From contig CAMAFY010000015.1 of assembly GCA_945833885.1 (NCBI GenBank), forward strand, positions 1 through 55,163: a stretch of DNA of 55,163 bases, in the 5' to 3' direction. Positions 34,792-44,200 of the stretch are shown here, piece after piece. The notes under the pieces were generated by a model. The model saw nothing but the letters and a program-made list of their open reading frames with translations. It had not been told where the DNA came from and searched no databases. The position numbers and the translations under genes are program-made. The stretch is from an uncultured Bacteroidales bacterium. Its GTDB lineage: Bacteria > Bacteroidota > Bacteroidia > Bacteroidales > Bacteroidaceae. How positions within the stretch are numbered: position 1 is the stretch's first letter; every line of letters starts with the position of its first letter.

Positions 34792-37700
34792 ATGAAAAAA
34801 AGACTATCGATTTTCATGCTGCTCCTCTGCGGCATTCTCGGGGCGGCAGGCCAGACGCATCTGCTGCGCGGAACAGTCGTCAGCGAACGGGAGGGCAGCC
34901 CTATGGAACTGGCCACCGTGCGCCTGCTCTCGACGGACAGCACACTGGTGACGGGAACCTTCACGGATTCCCTGGGAAACTACACCATGCAGACCGACCG
35001 CCGCGGGTCTTTCATCGTGCATGCTTCGTACGTTGGATTCAAGTCTGCAACCGCCAACGTCAAGATTGGCGTACTTAAGGACACCATCAACGTCCCCCCC
35101 CTGCGGATGGAAGGCAATGAGGTTGCCCTCCGTGCGGCAGTCGTACGTACCACCATTGAGAAAATCGAGCAGGTGGAGGACACCACCGTGTTCAATGCCT
35201 CGGCATACCGCACACCGGAAGGCGCCACGCTGGAGGCGCTCATCAAACTCTTCCCCGGAATGGAGGTGAGCGATGACGGAAAAATAACGTGGAACGGCAA
35301 GGAAATCAAGGAGTTCCTCATCAACGGCAAGGACTTTTTCAAAGGCGACACCGAAGTGGCGATGAAGAATCTACCCGTCAATATGGTGAAAAAGATAAAG
35401 GCCTACGACAAAAAGAGCGACTATGCCGAGCAAACCGGCATAGACGACGGCGAGGAGACCACGGTTCTCGACATCATGACCAAGCGCGAACTGAACGAAA
35501 CCCTGGTGTCGAACATCGATGTTGCCGGAGGTTGGGACTGGAACGACCATGCCCTCTACTCCGGAAAACTGTTTGTCACACGGTTTTCCGACAAGAGCCG
35601 CGTGACAGCCTTTGCATCCCGCAACAACATCGGCGATGCCGGATTCGGAGGACGCGGCGGCGGCAACCCCGGAAACGGCATTACGACGAGCACAATGGCG
35701 GGATTCGACTTCAACTGGAACAACGGTCTGAAGCGTTTCAGCCCATCATACTTTGAAATCAACGGCAATGTGCGCTACAACGGACGCGACAACGAGACGG
35801 AATCGACGTCGAGCAGCCAGACCTTCTTGAGCGGAACGCAGTCGAAGAGTTTCCAAAACTCACACACCTGGCGGAACAATCTGAGCCATAATCTGAACAC
35901 GGCGTTCAATGTGCAGTGGTCGCCCGACTCGCTTACCTCGCTTTCCTTCCGCCCCTCCTACTCTTTCAGCAGGAGCAACGGCGATTCGCAGAGCCGGTCA
36001 CTGACCTTCGACGAGGATCCCTTTGAGAAATTCCCCGAAGCAGAGGATACCGACGACATCCTTGACCACTTCTTTGGCGGAAGCACCACGGAAGACACGC
36101 CGGAATGGCTGGTGAACATGAACCGGAGCACGGCGGAAAGCGAGAGCCAGTCGCACAATCTCAGCGCAAGACTCAACATCACGCGACGGCTGACCGGAAA
36201 ACAGGGACGCAATGTGTCGCTCACCGCCAACGGAACATGGACAAGCACGGAGAGTTTCAGTTACTCCCAGGCGAGCATCTTCACGCGACAGCAGGTGGGC
36301 AACGGCGACAATTCCGCCCCGAACGACGGAACTTCTGCCGCAAACGACGGCAATTCCACCTCCTATTCGCTGAAGGACAACTCGACACACCAGTTCTCCA
36401 CCACCCCATCCACGAACTGGAACGTCAATGTGGGCGCAAGTTACGTCGAGCCTCTCGGAGGAAAATGGTACGGAGAGTTGCGCTACAACTTCGAACACCG
36501 CTTCCAGGACTCCGACCGTTCCCTCTTCTCGCTCTACAACAGCGCTGACGCCCTCAAAAATGTCATTGCCGAGCACCCGGAATACAGCAGTATCGGACTC
36601 TATCAGGCGGGAAAGAGCGAAATTGCTTCGTGGGTTGACCCCGTACAAGCCATGTCCACCATCGAAGAAAGTGAGATGCTCGCCGCCATCCGCGACGCCC
36701 TGAACTCGCAATACGCCCAATACACCTACAACAACCAAAGTGTGAGGGTAGGAGTGCGGATGAACAACGAGAAAGTGCGGTTCAACGCCGCCGTAAACCT
36801 GAGCCCCGAACACACCGTGCTGGACTATGAGCGCAATACCCTTGACACTACGGTCGTGCGCAACGTGTTCAACATCAGTCCTGAGGCACGTCTGCGCATC
36901 AACTTCTCAAAGACCAAGCGGCTGAACCTGAACTATCGGGGTAGTTCATCGCAACCTTCGATGACAAACCTCCTGCCCGTGGTGGACACTTCCAACCCTT
37001 TGAACATCAGTGCCGGCAATACGGGGCTGGAACCTTCGTGGAGCGACTCGTTCAGGCTGAACTATAACGGCTATGACCCGGAAAAACAGGCTGGAACCAT
37101 GGTGTCCGCCAATTTCTCAAACGTACGCCGCAGCATTTCCACCCTACAAATCTACGACGAGACCAGTGGTGTGCGCTACAGCCGCCCTGAAAACATCAGC
37201 GGAAACTGGAGTACCGGTGCCGAAATGACGTACAACCGCTCGCTCGGACAGCAAAAACTCTTTAACATCTCCACGAACAGCCGAATTACCTACAATCATC
37301 AGGTGGGATACTCCGCCAGTAACCGCTCCATTTCCGGACTCGTCATACCGGAAACACCGAGTTACGACGACATAAACGCACTCTTCGACAAGTTCATGGC
37401 GGAAGGCGTGGGCAAGACACACGCGAAAACGACCAACGTGGGCGAGAAACTCGACTTGGGTTACCGCCGTACGCTATGGGATGTGTCGCTGAACGGCAGC
37501 ATGAACTACCAGCATTCGGTCAGCGATGCGACAAACGCCAACAATCTCGACACATGGAGTTTCCGCTATGGCGGCACTTTCAACCTCAACCTCGACTGTG
37601 GCCTGTCGTTTTCAACGGACATTGGCATGAGTTCGCGCCGCGGATATTCCGAATCCACCATGAACACCAACGAATTGATTTGGAATGCCCAACTCTCACA

Positions 37701-38016
37701 GTCGTTCCTTAAAGGCAAGGCCCTGACGGTGAGCCTGCAATGTTTCGACATCCTGCAGCAACAGAGCAACATCAGCCGCAACATCTCCGCCATGATGCGC
37801 GAGGACACATGGAACAATTCCATCAATTCCTACTTCATGGTGCACATCATCTACAAGTTGAACATCTTCAACGGATCGCGCAAAGGCGGCAATGACGACG
37901 AAGGCCCCCGCAATCCCGAAGGCTTCGGCGGAGGACGCCCGCCTATGGAAGGTCCTGGTGGTGGAGGTCCTGGTGGTGGCAGACGCCCACCCATGGGTGG
38001 CCCCGGCAGATTCTGA
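34792..38016 (+). CDS. Outer-membrane beta-barrel receptor (OMP_b-brl_3 type) with carboxypeptidase-regulatory N-terminus
   Basis: A 1,074-residue outer-membrane protein. A signal peptide (MKKRLSIFMLLLCGILGAAG) is followed by a CarboxypepD-regulatory-like beta-sandwich (about 24-105; GTVVSEREGSPMELATVRLL), a plug-like domain (about 115-230; LEALIKLFPGMEVSDDGK, LINGKDFFKGD) and a long TonB-receptor-like barrel to about 1,030. The C-terminus adds a Gly/Pro-rich tail (GGGRPPMEGPGGGGPGGG type), so the barrel does not end on the usual aromatic residue at the extreme end but on GRF after the tail. No SusD gene follows, so it is unlikely to be a glycan importer of the SusCD kind. The ligand is unknown. 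Confidence 0.88.
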   Translation: MKKRLSIFMLLLCGILGAAGQTHLLRGTVVSEREGSPMELATVRLLSTDSTLVTGTFTDSLGNYTMQTDRRGSFIVHASYVGFKSATANVKIGVLKDTINVPPLRMEGNEVALRAAVVRTTIEKIEQVEDTTVFNASAYRTPEGATLEALIKLFPGMEVSDDGKITWNGKEIKEFLINGKDFFKGDTEVAMKNLPVNMVKKIKAYDKKSDYAEQTGIDDGEETTVLDIMTKRELNETLVSNIDVAGGWDWNDHALYSGKLFVTRFSDKSRVTAFASRNNIGDAGFGGRGGGNPGNGITTSTMAGFDFNWNNGLKRFSPSYFEINGNVRYNGRDNETESTSSSQTFLSGTQSKSFQNSHTWRNNLSHNLNTAFNVQWSPDSLTSLSFRPSYSFSRSNGDSQSRSLTFDEDPFEKFPEAEDTDDILDHFFGGSTTEDTPEWLVNMNRSTAESESQSHNLSARLNITRRLTGKQGRNVSLTANGTWTSTESFSYSQASIFTRQQVGNGDNSAPNDGTSAANDGNSTSYSLKDNSTHQFSTTPSTNWNVNVGASYVEPLGGKWYGELRYNFEHRFQDSDRSLFSLYNSADALKNVIAEHPEYSSIGLYQAGKSEIASWVDPVQAMSTIEESEMLAAIRDALNSQYAQYTYNNQSVRVGVRMNNEKVRFNAAVNLSPEHTVLDYERNTLDTTVVRNVFNISPEARLRINFSKTKRLNLNYRGSSSQPSMTNLLPVVDTSNPLNISAGNTGLEPSWSDSFRLNYNGYDPEKQAGTMVSANFSNVRRSISTLQIYDETSGVRYSRPENISGNWSTGAEMTYNRSLGQQKLFNISTNSRITYNHQVGYSASNRSISGLVIPETPSYDDINALFDKFMAEGVGKTHAKTTNVGEKLDLGYRRTLWDVSLNGSMNYQHSVSDATNANNLDTWSFRYGGTFNLNLDCGLSFSTDIGMSSRRGYSESTMNTNELIWNAQLSQSFLKGKALTVSLQCFDILQQQSNISRNISAMMREDTWNNSINSYFMVHIIYKLNIFNGSRKGGNDDEGPRNPEGFGGGRPPMEGPGGGGPGGGRRPPMGGPGRF

Positions 38017-38060
38017 TCGGGAATTACGGAAAACAAAGACAAGTAGGCAATTAAAGCAAA

Positions 38061-38101
38061 ATCAGCACGGCAGAACCCACACAGGATTCTGCCGTGCTGA
38101 T
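38061..38101. terminator. Bidirectional terminator between convergent genes
   Basis: ATCAGCACGGCAGAA and TTCTGCCGTGCTGAT form a perfect 15-bp stem with an 11-nt loop. T-rich sequence follows on both strands (CTTTGTATT on plus, TTTGCTTTAA on minus). It separates the receptor gene from the flavoprotein gene. Confidence 0.85.
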
Positions 38102-38225
38102 CTTTGTATTCTGACGTATAACAGGCCCATCCGGACTGCAAACCATACAGCTCAGGCTTCGTCTGGAAGGAACGCAAAGAAAGAAGACGCAGAAAAAAGG
38201 AATCTGCACCGTATCTGCCGGTTAT

Positions 38226-39455
38226 CTACTGCAGATGTGCCGCCACCACATATCCCATGGTCCATGCCGCCTGCAGGTTGAAGCCCCCGGTGATGGCATC
38301 CACATCAAGGACCTCACCGGCAAAGAACAGACGGGAATGTGTACGGCACTCAAGGGTCGAGGCATCGACATTGGACAATGCCACACCACCGCAGGTCACG
38401 AATTCCTCCTTGAAGCGGTTCTTTCCGTCAACTTCCAGCACATGGTTGGTAAGCATGGCTGCCATACGCCCCAAAGTAGTGGGCTGGAGTTCACCCCACC
38501 TGCAGTCGGGCCGAAGCTTGCAACAAGTGACAAGATAGCGCCACAGGCGGGCATTGAAGGTGGTAGGATACGCCGATTGCAGTTGTTTCTGGCTGTTTCG
38601 CGATGCCAGGTCCTGCAGTTCCCGGGCCACCGCATTTTCCTTCAGTTCCCCAAACCAGTTGATGGCGATGCGGCATCTGTATCCGCATTCATGGAGCATC
38701 CGTGCGGCATAGGACGAAAGTTTGAGGACAGCCGGTCCGCTGAGCCCCCAATGTGTCACAAGAAGTGGACCGTCAGCCTTCATCTTCGTTCCGGGGATGG
38801 AAACAGCCACGTGTTCCACCACCGTTCCCATCAGTCCGTTCAACGGGTGTCCGGGCAGACAGAGGCTGAAAAGCGAGGGTACGGGAGGTACGATTTCAAG
38901 TTCCAAAGGCCGCAGCATGTCGAGCCCCGTCGGTCGCGGGCTGCCACCGGTAGTCACCACCACCGCATCGGCCTCCACGACGGTGGGCTCCGCAGTCTCA
39001 GGCAGCGCAAACGTCAGGTGGTAAAAGTCCTGCAGACGCTCCAGACGCGTCAGCCGATGCCGGGTGCAGATTTCCACATGGGACAGGCGAAGGAGGCGGA
39101 GAAGAGTATGGACAATCTCCATGGCATCCTGCGATACCGGGAACACGCACTCGTCGTCCTGCGTCAGCAGCCGCACTCCTGCGCGCTCAAACCACTCGTA
39201 AGCGTCGCGATGGCTGAACTCCTTCAGTAGGCGCTTCATGAGTTTTGCACCTCGCGGATAGACTTTGTCGAGACTTTTCACCGCGGCAAAACTGTTTGTC
39301 AGGTTACAGCGTCCGCCACCGGTAACTGCCACCTTCGCCAATGGGCGCGTTCCAGCCTCGTAAAGGCATACGTGGGCATGGGGCATACGGCGTTTGAGTT
39401 CGATGGCAGCGAAGCACCCTGCGGCACCCGCACCGACTATGGCTATATTCATCAT
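38226..39455 (-). CDS. HI0933/BaiN-family FAD-dependent oxidoreductase
   Basis: A 409-residue flavoprotein with an N-terminal dinucleotide-binding motif GAGAAG (IAIVGAGAAGCFAAIE), the family-specific TGGGRCNLTN motif, VVTTGGSPRPTGLD and a C-terminal FAD-binding part with TCGGVALSNVD and FFAGEVLDVDAITGGFNLQA. These are the marks of the HI0933-like family. Some members are linked to bile-acid reduction (BaiN), but most have no known substrate, and nothing nearby points to one. The start MMNIAIVG is ambiguous by one codon. Confidence 0.92.
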   Translation of the reverse strand: MMNIAIVGAGAAGCFAAIELKRRMPHAHVCLYEAGTRPLAKVAVTGGGRCNLTNSFAAVKSLDKVYPRGAKLMKRLLKEFSHRDAYEWFERAGVRLLTQDDECVFPVSQDAMEIVHTLLRLLRLSHVEICTRHRLTRLERLQDFYHLTFALPETAEPTVVEADAVVVTTGGSPRPTGLDMLRPLELEIVPPVPSLFSLCLPGHPLNGLMGTVVEHVAVSIPGTKMKADGPLLVTHWGLSGPAVLKLSSYAARMLHECGYRCRIAINWFGELKENAVARELQDLASRNSQKQLQSAYPTTFNARLWRYLVTCCKLRPDCRWGELQPTTLGRMAAMLTNHVLEVDGKNRFKEEFVTCGGVALSNVDASTLECRTHSRLFFAGEVLDVDAITGGFNLQAAWTMGYVVAAHLQ

Positions 39456-39587
39456 ATGGATATAAGGGAAAGCAGTTGAAATTTATGGCACACACCTTGG
39501 AACTGAATATGGGAAATCCGATGAAGAAAGTGAAGCCATAGGGGAGGGATAAACGCTTGTATCGTCCATCGGAAGCCTGTGGAATAT

Positions 39588-40322
39588 TCAGTCAAGGAGC
39601 GTAAGCGTCATGGCAATGTCCTCGATTGGGCGGTCAGCATGCCCGGTTACTGCCTGTTCGATTTTCCCAACCACATCGAGGCCTTCCACTACCTCTCCGA
39701 AGACGGTGTACTGTCCGTCGAGGTGTGGAGTGCCGCCAATGGTGGCATACACCTCGCGCTGGTGGTCGGAGAGTGCCACAGGATGCGCCTTCACCTCAGC
39801 CATGGCGAGCGTCTGGAGTTCTTCCTGCAGGATTTGAAGTGCGGCATGGTCGCGGTTGCGACGCAGTTGCATGATGTCGGCGCGCCGCTCGTTGACCAGC
39901 CGGTTGAAGGCCGTCTGCAGTGCCTGCATCTCGAGTTGTCTGTCCAGTTGCCGCAACTGTCCCTCGTTATACGCCTTTCCCCATACAATGTAGAACTGGC
40001 TGCCACTGCTCCTGCGCTCAGGATTCACCTCGTCGCCCTGACGTGCTGCAGCAAGTGCTCCGCGCTTGTGGACGAACTGCGGAAGAATCTCTGCCGGGAT
40101 GGTGTAGTCCGGACCGCCCGTCCCGAGCATGCGGTCGGAAGGCGCACCCTTGGAGTCGGGATCACCGCCTTGTATCATGAAATCCTTGATGACACGGTGG
40201 AAAAGCGTGCCGTCATAGTAACCTTCCTGCACGAGCTTGACGAAATTGTCGCGGTGAAGGGGTGTCTCGTCATAGAGGCGGACAGTGATGTCGCCCATGG
40301 TGGTATGAATCTTTACTTGCAT
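39588..40322 (-). CDS. Cyclophilin-type peptidyl-prolyl isomerase
   Basis: A 244-residue cyclophilin without a signal peptide, so probably cytoplasmic. The catalytic core has FHRVIKDFMIQGGDP (catalytic Arg), ALAAARQG, SGSQFYIV and LDGQYTVFGEVVEG. Between SQFYIV (about 105) and YATIGGTPHLDG (about 195) lies an inserted charged, helical stretch of about 75 residues (for example LRQLDRQLEMQALQTAF), making it longer than the ~165-residue minimal domain. Similar insertions occur in Bacteroidetes cyclophilins. It lies between the flavoprotein and the decarboxylase operon on the same strand. Confidence 0.93.
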   Translation of the reverse strand: MQVKIHTTMGDITVRLYDETPLHRDNFVKLVQEGYYDGTLFHRVIKDFMIQGGDPDSKGAPSDRMLGTGGPDYTIPAEILPQFVHKRGALAAARQGDEVNPERRSSGSQFYIVWGKAYNEGQLRQLDRQLEMQALQTAFNRLVNERRADIMQLRRNRDHAALQILQEELQTLAMAEVKAHPVALSDHQREVYATIGGTPHLDGQYTVFGEVVEGLDVVGKIEQAVTGHADRPIEDIAMTLTLLD

Positions 40323-40360
40323 GATGCGTAGTGTTGTATTGGTGGATATGGTGGAATCAG

Positions 40361-40401
40361 AAAATCCTCCTGCGGTAATCTACAGGAATTGCCGCAGGAG
40401 G
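40361..40401 (-). terminator. Rho-independent terminator of the decarboxylase operon
   Basis: CCTCCTGCGG pairs with CCGCAGGAGG (10 bp); the minus strand continues into ATTTTC. It lies about 50 bp past the stop of the beta-subunit gene. Confidence 0.85.
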
Positions 40402-40451
40402 AAGTGTATACGCCCCTGTGAGGAAAGCATTCCGCGATAAGGGCGGAACTG

Positions 40452-41699
40452 CTATCCGAGGAATGAAATGAGTACGCCTGCCGCCACAGCCGAGCCCACG
40501 ACGCCGGCGATGTTCGACGCCATGCAATAGTTCAGCACATGATTCTTGGAGTCGTACTTCGTAGAAATCTCGTTGCAGACACGGCTTGCCATGGGAACCG
40601 CCGAGAGACCTGTGGCACCGATGAGGGGATTGATTTTCTTTTTGGCGAAGATGTTCCATATTTTCACCATGAAAATGCCGGACGCGATGGAAAGAGCAAA
40701 GGCACAGAATCCGCCTGCCACGATACCCAGCGTCTGGATGTTCAGGAAAGCCTCCGCCGTCATCGTGGCTCCCACGGAAAGACCGAGGAAGATGGTGGCG
40801 GTGTTCATGATGGAATTGGCGGCGACATCGTAGAGACGGCTCGTCTCGGCACCGACTTCCTTGATGAGATTGCCGAACATGAGCATACCGACAAGGGGAA
40901 CCGCCGTGGGAACAAAGAGGGCTACGATGGTGGTGACGGCAATCGGGAAGATGATCTTCAACACCCTCATGTTGCGGATGTCGGTGTTGTTGGGATAGCG
41001 TTTGTCCTGCTCCTTCATATTGATCATCAATTCCTGCCGCGAACACAGACATTTCACCACCAAAGGTATGATGACAGGCACGAGCGCCATGTAACTGTAT
41101 GCGGCGATGGCAATGGGTCCGAGGAGATGTGGCGCCAGTTTGATGGTCGTGAATATGGCTGTCGGGCCGTCGGCGCCGCCGATGATGCCCAAAGATGCGG
41201 CTTCCTGCGGCGTAAATCCAACAAGGATGCTCACAATCAGCACACTGAAGATGCCCATCTGCGCCGCCGCACCGAAAATGGCCAGTTTAAGATTTCGCAA
41301 CATCGGACCAAAATCGGTCAATGCTCCGACTCCCATGAAGATTATAGGGGGCAACAGACCGGTTTTGATGAGCATATAGTAGATGAAGTTCATCAATCCG
41401 AGTTCGTGTGCAATCTTATGAAGGGGCATGTCCCAAATGATTTCCTTCGAACCGTCGGGCAATGTCACGAAACCCTGGGAGTCTGCCTGCACGACACCCA
41501 TGTCTCCGCCGGGAAAGTTGGCGATGAGGACGCCGAACGCAATGGGAATGAGGAGCAAGGGCTCGTATTTCTTCACAATTCCCAGATAAAGCAGACCGAA
41601 AGCAAGGAGGTACATGACGATGAACGTGGGGTCAGCGACGATATCGCTGAAAGCCGTCATCGTGTACAACCGGTCAAGTATATTATAAATTACGTCCAT
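40452..41699 (-). CDS. Na+-translocating decarboxylase beta subunit
   Basis: The membrane subunit that couples decarboxylation of the carboxybiotin carrier to Na+ export. It has 415 residues and about nine helices. Conserved features are FPGGDMGVVQADSQG, FMGVGALTDFGPMLRN, GIIGGADGPTAIF (contains the catalytic Asp of the family) and SRVCNEISTKYDSKNHVLNY near the C-terminus. Oxaloacetate, methylmalonyl-CoA and glutaconyl-CoA decarboxylases share this subunit. Subunits alpha (41795) and gamma (43864) lie upstream in the same operon. Its leader carries a 30-bp element shared with the gamma gene. Confidence 0.95.
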   Translation of the reverse strand: MDVIYNILDRLYTMTAFSDIVADPTFIVMYLLAFGLLYLGIVKKYEPLLLIPIAFGVLIANFPGGDMGVVQADSQGFVTLPDGSKEIIWDMPLHKIAHELGLMNFIYYMLIKTGLLPPIIFMGVGALTDFGPMLRNLKLAIFGAAAQMGIFSVLIVSILVGFTPQEAASLGIIGGADGPTAIFTTIKLAPHLLGPIAIAAYSYMALVPVIIPLVVKCLCSRQELMINMKEQDKRYPNNTDIRNMRVLKIIFPIAVTTIVALFVPTAVPLVGMLMFGNLIKEVGAETSRLYDVAANSIMNTATIFLGLSVGATMTAEAFLNIQTLGIVAGGFCAFALSIASGIFMVKIWNIFAKKKINPLIGATGLSAVPMASRVCNEISTKYDSKNHVLNYCMASNIAGVVGSAVAAGVLISFLG

Positions 41700-41700
41700 A

Positions 41701-41730
41701 AGTAAGTGAACGAAACTAAAAGATATTTAT
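41701..41730 (-). promoter_or_regulatory. Leader element in front of the beta-subunit gene (copy 1)
   Basis: Thirty bases just before the start codon match the leader of the gamma-subunit gene (44171-44200) at 27 of 30 positions. On the coding strand it reads ATAAATATCTTTTAGTTTCG then TTCACTTACT. It includes TAGTTTCG, a near match to the -7 box. Confidence 0.75.
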
Positions 41731-41794
41731 AGAACCTACCTTAATATTCTGTAATGCAGTAAAATGGTGGGGATTCCGCCGTACTTTCCGCGCA

Positions 41795-43645
41795 TCAGTC
41801 CTTGGCAATCTTGATGATGACATCGTCCTCTTCGACGGCATCTCCCGAATTGAAGAGGATGGCGACGATGGTTCCGTCGAACTCGGCACGGATGGCGTTG
41901 TAGGTTTTCATGGCTTCGATGTATCCGAGTATGTCACCCTTCTTCACCTTGTCGCCGACATACTTCGCCACTTCCTGGGCATCCTTGACGCGATAGAACT
42001 TGCCTTCGATGGGTGCGGTGACGTCCTCTCCGTCGAGGGTCTCGATGTCTGTGGAACCCGTTGCAATGGGTACGGTGGTAGGTTCCGGCATCTCGTCGCC
42101 GTAGCCCACGTTGAGTTTGTAGTTTTGTCCGTTGAGGGAGACGGTGATGGTGCGTGGCATCTCCACGGCTGCCGGCTCCGGCTCCTCGGCGGCCTTGCGC
42201 TTTTCGAGGTCGGCAAGGAAGTCGGCCTTCGCTTTTCCGCTCTTGAACGCCTCGTACTGTGCGGGGTGCATGGAGTATTCAAAGAGTTCCTCCTCGTCTT
42301 CTCCCACAGGCCAGCCGTTGGCGCGCATCTTTTCGCGGTAGACATCGAGGTCGTCGGGATAGTTGAGTTGCGGATCGGTGGTCATGAACTCCCGTCCCTG
42401 TTCGGCGGCAATGGCGATGATTTCGGGGTCGACATTGCCGGGAAGTTTTCCGGCCTTCCCCAGAATCATGTCCCAAATGTTGTCCGCTATCATCGTCCAT
42501 CGCCCACGCCCCTTCTCCATCTGCGTAACATTGGTGAGGGCAAGGTTCTTGACGTACTGGCTAAATGGCGTGACGAGCGTAGGATATCCCACTTTCGGCC
42601 ACACATACGCCACCTCATCGAACAGTTTTACGAGGAGTTGGTCGGTGGTGAGTTCCGGTTGTCCGTTCTTCACCTTCCACTTGTTGAGGCTGGCAAGGTT
42701 GTCCTCGAGGTCGGTCATCAGCGAACCCATCATGCCTCCGGGCAGACCCGGCTTGATGAGCAGTGCGTTGTTCAGGTGGTTCAGAGCGGGAATATAGTAA
42801 CCGAGGAAGTCGTCGCACATCTCCTGAATCATCGTCCTTGCCTCCATATAGGCCTCCATATTGATTTCCTTCACCTTGAAACCGGCATCCTTAAGCATCT
42901 CCTGTACGGCGATGACATCGGCATGTCCGGTTCCCCAGGACAGCGGACTCATGCCCACATCCACGTAATCGCAACCGTTTTTGCAGACTTCGAGGATGGA
43001 GGCCATGCAGAATCCGGGACCGGCATGTCCGTGGTATTGCACGACAATGTCGGGATGCAGCGCCTTGATGCCCGCACAAATGCGTCCCAAGGAGTCGGGG
43101 CGTCCGATGCCTGCCATGTCCTTCAAGCAGATTTCATCGGCACCCGCCTTGACGAACTTGTCGGCCAGGGCGACGTAATATTCCACACTATGGATAGGAC
43201 TGTGCGTGATGCAGAGGGCAGCCTGCGCAATCATTCCGGCATCTTTCGCATAGTGTATGGAGGGGATGACGTTGCGTTCGTCGTTCAAACCGCAAAAGAT
43301 TCTGGTGATGTCTGTGCCTTGCGCATGCTTCACCTTATAGAAAAGTTGGCGCAAATCCTTTGGACAAGGACTCATGCGCAAGCCGTTGAGGGCACGGTCA
43401 AGCATGTGGGTTTGTATGCCTGCCTCGCGGAAAGGCTTGGTCCAAGCGCGGACAGCCTTGTTGGGATTCTCGCCGAAAAGGAGGTTCACCTGCTCGAATC
43501 CGCCACCGTTTGTCTCCACACGGTCGAAGCATCCCATGCGGATGATGACGGGTGCAATCCTGAGGAGTTGGTCGACACGGGGCTGATATTTGCCGGCGCT
43601 TTGCCACATATCGCGGAAAACAAGACTAAACTTTATCTCTTTCAT
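41795..43645 (-). CDS. Na+-pump decarboxylase alpha subunit: carboxyltransferase fused to biotin carrier
   Basis: A 616-residue protein. The N-terminal carboxyltransferase TIM barrel (about 1-290) has SLVFRDMWQSAG (RDxxQS substrate loop), CLKDMAG (catalytic Lys) and the metal ligands QYHGHAGPG, as in oxaloacetate decarboxylase alpha and pyruvate carboxylase. A helical domain follows, then a Pro/Glu-rich linker (about 500-515) and a biotinyl domain with K580 in GYIEAMKTYN, where T replaces the usual M after the biotinylated Lys. Oxaloacetate is the most likely substrate, as the barrel lacks CoA-ester domains. It is the middle gene of the operon. Confidence 0.93.
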   Translation of the reverse strand: MKEIKFSLVFRDMWQSAGKYQPRVDQLLRIAPVIIRMGCFDRVETNGGGFEQVNLLFGENPNKAVRAWTKPFREAGIQTHMLDRALNGLRMSPCPKDLRQLFYKVKHAQGTDITRIFCGLNDERNVIPSIHYAKDAGMIAQAALCITHSPIHSVEYYVALADKFVKAGADEICLKDMAGIGRPDSLGRICAGIKALHPDIVVQYHGHAGPGFCMASILEVCKNGCDYVDVGMSPLSWGTGHADVIAVQEMLKDAGFKVKEINMEAYMEARTMIQEMCDDFLGYYIPALNHLNNALLIKPGLPGGMMGSLMTDLEDNLASLNKWKVKNGQPELTTDQLLVKLFDEVAYVWPKVGYPTLVTPFSQYVKNLALTNVTQMEKGRGRWTMIADNIWDMILGKAGKLPGNVDPEIIAIAAEQGREFMTTDPQLNYPDDLDVYREKMRANGWPVGEDEEELFEYSMHPAQYEAFKSGKAKADFLADLEKRKAAEEPEPAAVEMPRTITVSLNGQNYKLNVGYGDEMPEPTTVPIATGSTDIETLDGEDVTAPIEGKFYRVKDAQEVAKYVGDKVKKGDILGYIEAMKTYNAIRAEFDGTIVAILFNSGDAVEEDDVIIKIAKD

Positions 43646-43863
43646 ATTGTAGGTTCGTGGGTGATTTTTATGCTGTTGTACTGTTGGAGGGTGGAGCCTG
43701 TCCTCTGCAACCTCAAACGTTCATGACTTGAAGGCGGGTTCCAAGGGGGATTTCAAGCCGAGAAGAGCCCGAAGGATGGCAAAAGACGACCATCGGAATG
43801 ACCATGGCAGCCGATGGTGAAACATACAGAAGCCATCGCGGAGTGTTGCGGTAACGCGCGGAA

Positions 43864-44166
43864 TCAGACCTTTGTCGCCTGCAAAAGGCGGCCCTTTCCC
43901 TGCGTAATCTGCGCCACCGCCTGCTGCAGGACTTCCATGGTGGCGGCGTCGATGGTCGCTGTCTGGGGTGTGGAAACCTCCTGTGTGAGGATGGCAGCCG
44001 CGGTCTGCACGGCCATTTTCTGCTTACGATTGCTCTCGACTTCCGGAGCAACCTGGTTGACAATGGTGATAAGTGCCTTGCTGCCATAGATGACGATGAG
44101 CAGAATGGCAAATACCGTGAGCATGCCCACTACGAGTAATTGCAGTGCAAGTGCTAAGTTCTCCAT
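43864..44166 (-). CDS. OadG-like gamma subunit
   Basis: A 100-residue single-span membrane protein with one hydrophobic helix at about 5-30 (ALALQLLVVGMLTVFAILLI), a linker and an Ala/Thr/Gln-rich tail. Size, topology and position at the head of the operon identify it as the small subunit that anchors the alpha subunit to the beta subunit. The gap to alpha is about 220 bp and has no gene. Sequence conservation in this subunit is low, so the call rests mainly on context. Confidence 0.88.
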   Translation of the reverse strand: MENLALALQLLVVGMLTVFAILLIVIYGSKALITIVNQVAPEVESNRKQKMAVQTAAAILTQEVSTPQTATIDAATMEVLQQAVAQITQGKGRLLQATKV

Positions 44167-44170
44167 TATA

Positions 44171-44200
44171 AGTAAGTGAACAAAATTAAACGATATTTAT
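44171..44200 (-). promoter_or_regulatory. Leader element in front of the gamma-subunit gene (copy 2)
   Basis: Second copy of the 30-bp leader. On the coding strand it contains TAATTTTG, an exact TAnnTTTG box, about 15 bp before the ATG, so it may be the operon promoter with a very short leader. No -33 TTTG stands at the proper distance. Confidence 0.6.

Noticed and set aside
34792..38016. SusC of a polysaccharide utilisation locus
   Set aside because: No SusD-like lipoprotein or glycoside hydrolase follows; the protein is of the OMP_b-brl receptor kind with a Gly/Pro tail.
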